This document shows, one piece after another, positions 63,870 through 64,000 of a DNA stretch of 64,000 nucleotides. The notes under the pieces were generated by a model. That model made no database searches. It saw nothing but the letters and a program-made list of their open reading frames with translations, and was not told where the DNA came from. Position 1 is the stretch's first letter; each line of letters begins with the position of its first letter. The translations under genes and the position numbers were made by a program. The stretch is from Lautropia mirabilis. GTDB lineage: Bacteria > Pseudomonadota > Gammaproteobacteria > Burkholderiales > Burkholderiaceae_B. Where the stretch lies: contig CAMCOS010000007.1 in the NCBI GenBank assembly GCA_945876565.1, forward strand, positions 39,894 to 103,893, in the 5' to 3' direction.

Positions 63870-64000
63870 CTAAAGAGCAAGGATTCCCTCTGCAGGAAGG
63901 TCTGACCCGACCTCGGCTTGCGCCTTATTTACCGATGCTTCGCAGGCTTTCGCCTCCACAGCGGCAGATTCAATCACCAACTGAGCAAGGCCACGGGCAA
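63870..64000 (-). CDS. C-terminal end of an unidentified protein, 5' part outside window
   Basis: The last 42 codons of a minus-strand gene that ends with TAG at 63870-63872. The visible residues are ARGLAQLVIESAAVEA..., rich in Ala and Glu and probably helical, ending SDLPAEGILAL. They recall the helical tail of crotonase-family enzymes, but too little is present to be sure. It stops 9 bases before the azlC-like fragment. One other plus-side frame was not credible. Confidence 0.45.
   Translation of the reverse strand, partial: ARGLAQLVIESAAVEAKACEASVNKAQAEVGSDLPAEGILAL

Overview
The window looks like core chromosome of a betaproteobacterium, most likely order Burkholderiales and plausibly an Alcaligenaceae relative. 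That placement rests on gene order and protein style (ffs-dnaX-ybaB-recR, hda-HAD-pcnB-folK, mutL-miaA, divergent lptD/amgK-murU, several family III CoA-transferases). No rRNA or species marker is present. I find no phage, insertion sequence, CRISPR array or plasmid feature. The coding is dense, with many 4-base ATGA start/stop overlaps, so most genes sit in translationally coupled operons.

Layout. 1-5131: an SDR oxidoreductase (cut by the window edge) follows carA-carB on the minus strand. 5154-7350: transaldolase, a gene-poor stretch ending in a 14-bp tandem repeat, then a 3-hydroxyisobutyrate dehydrogenase. 7379-10275, minus: recR, ybaB, dnaX and the 4.5S SRP RNA. 10312-17652, minus: an AddAB-type helicase-nuclease pair, a 55-residue membrane protein and an MFS transporter. 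17814-18890: tRNA-Arg(CCT) and xerD. 19002-24631, plus: an AEC transporter, tsaE, an amiC-type amidase, mutL and miaA. 24639-29068: purM (minus) opposite hda, a HAD phosphatase, pcnB and folK (plus).

29065-38326 is the metabolic block. It holds two CoA-transferases, a MaoC/HTD2-type hydratase, a paired acyl-CoA dehydrogenase of the PimC/PimD kind, an SDR of the 3-hydroxyacyl-CoA dehydrogenase type, class I fumarase and a crotonase. The first six genes are split around one divergent control region (33450-33678) and supply the activation, dehydrogenation, hydration and oxidation steps of a beta-oxidation cycle, perhaps for a dicarboxylic or branched acid. No thiolase or regulator is present. 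38516-46522, plus: glyQS, gmhB, plsC, a zinc metallopeptidase, gloA, a SpmA-SpmB fusion and glycerate kinase.

46485-52949 is envelope biogenesis: rsmA, surA and lptD (minus) diverge from amgK-murU (plus). 53082-57392: a coiled-coil membrane protein, then a minus-strand set of FAD oxidoreductase, DapA-like lyase/aldolase, RraA-like aldolase and SDR. 57574-63312: an RND efflux adaptor and pump, a small membrane protein, a PaaI-type thioesterase and a FrnE-like DsbA protein. The right edge carries azlD, what looks like a truncated azlC, and the end of an unidentified gene.

The most unusual signals are regulatory or hypermutable sequences inside ordinary genes. These are a nine-A run in dnaX after which both other frames stop at once, an 11-C run in surA between its two parvulin domains, a perfect 12-bp hairpin that buries the mutL ribosome-binding site, and a tandem repeat in the leader of the 3-hydroxyisobutyrate dehydrogenase gene. 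I did not find a clearly new multi-gene defence or mobile system. Motif positions are hand counts, and no database search was possible.
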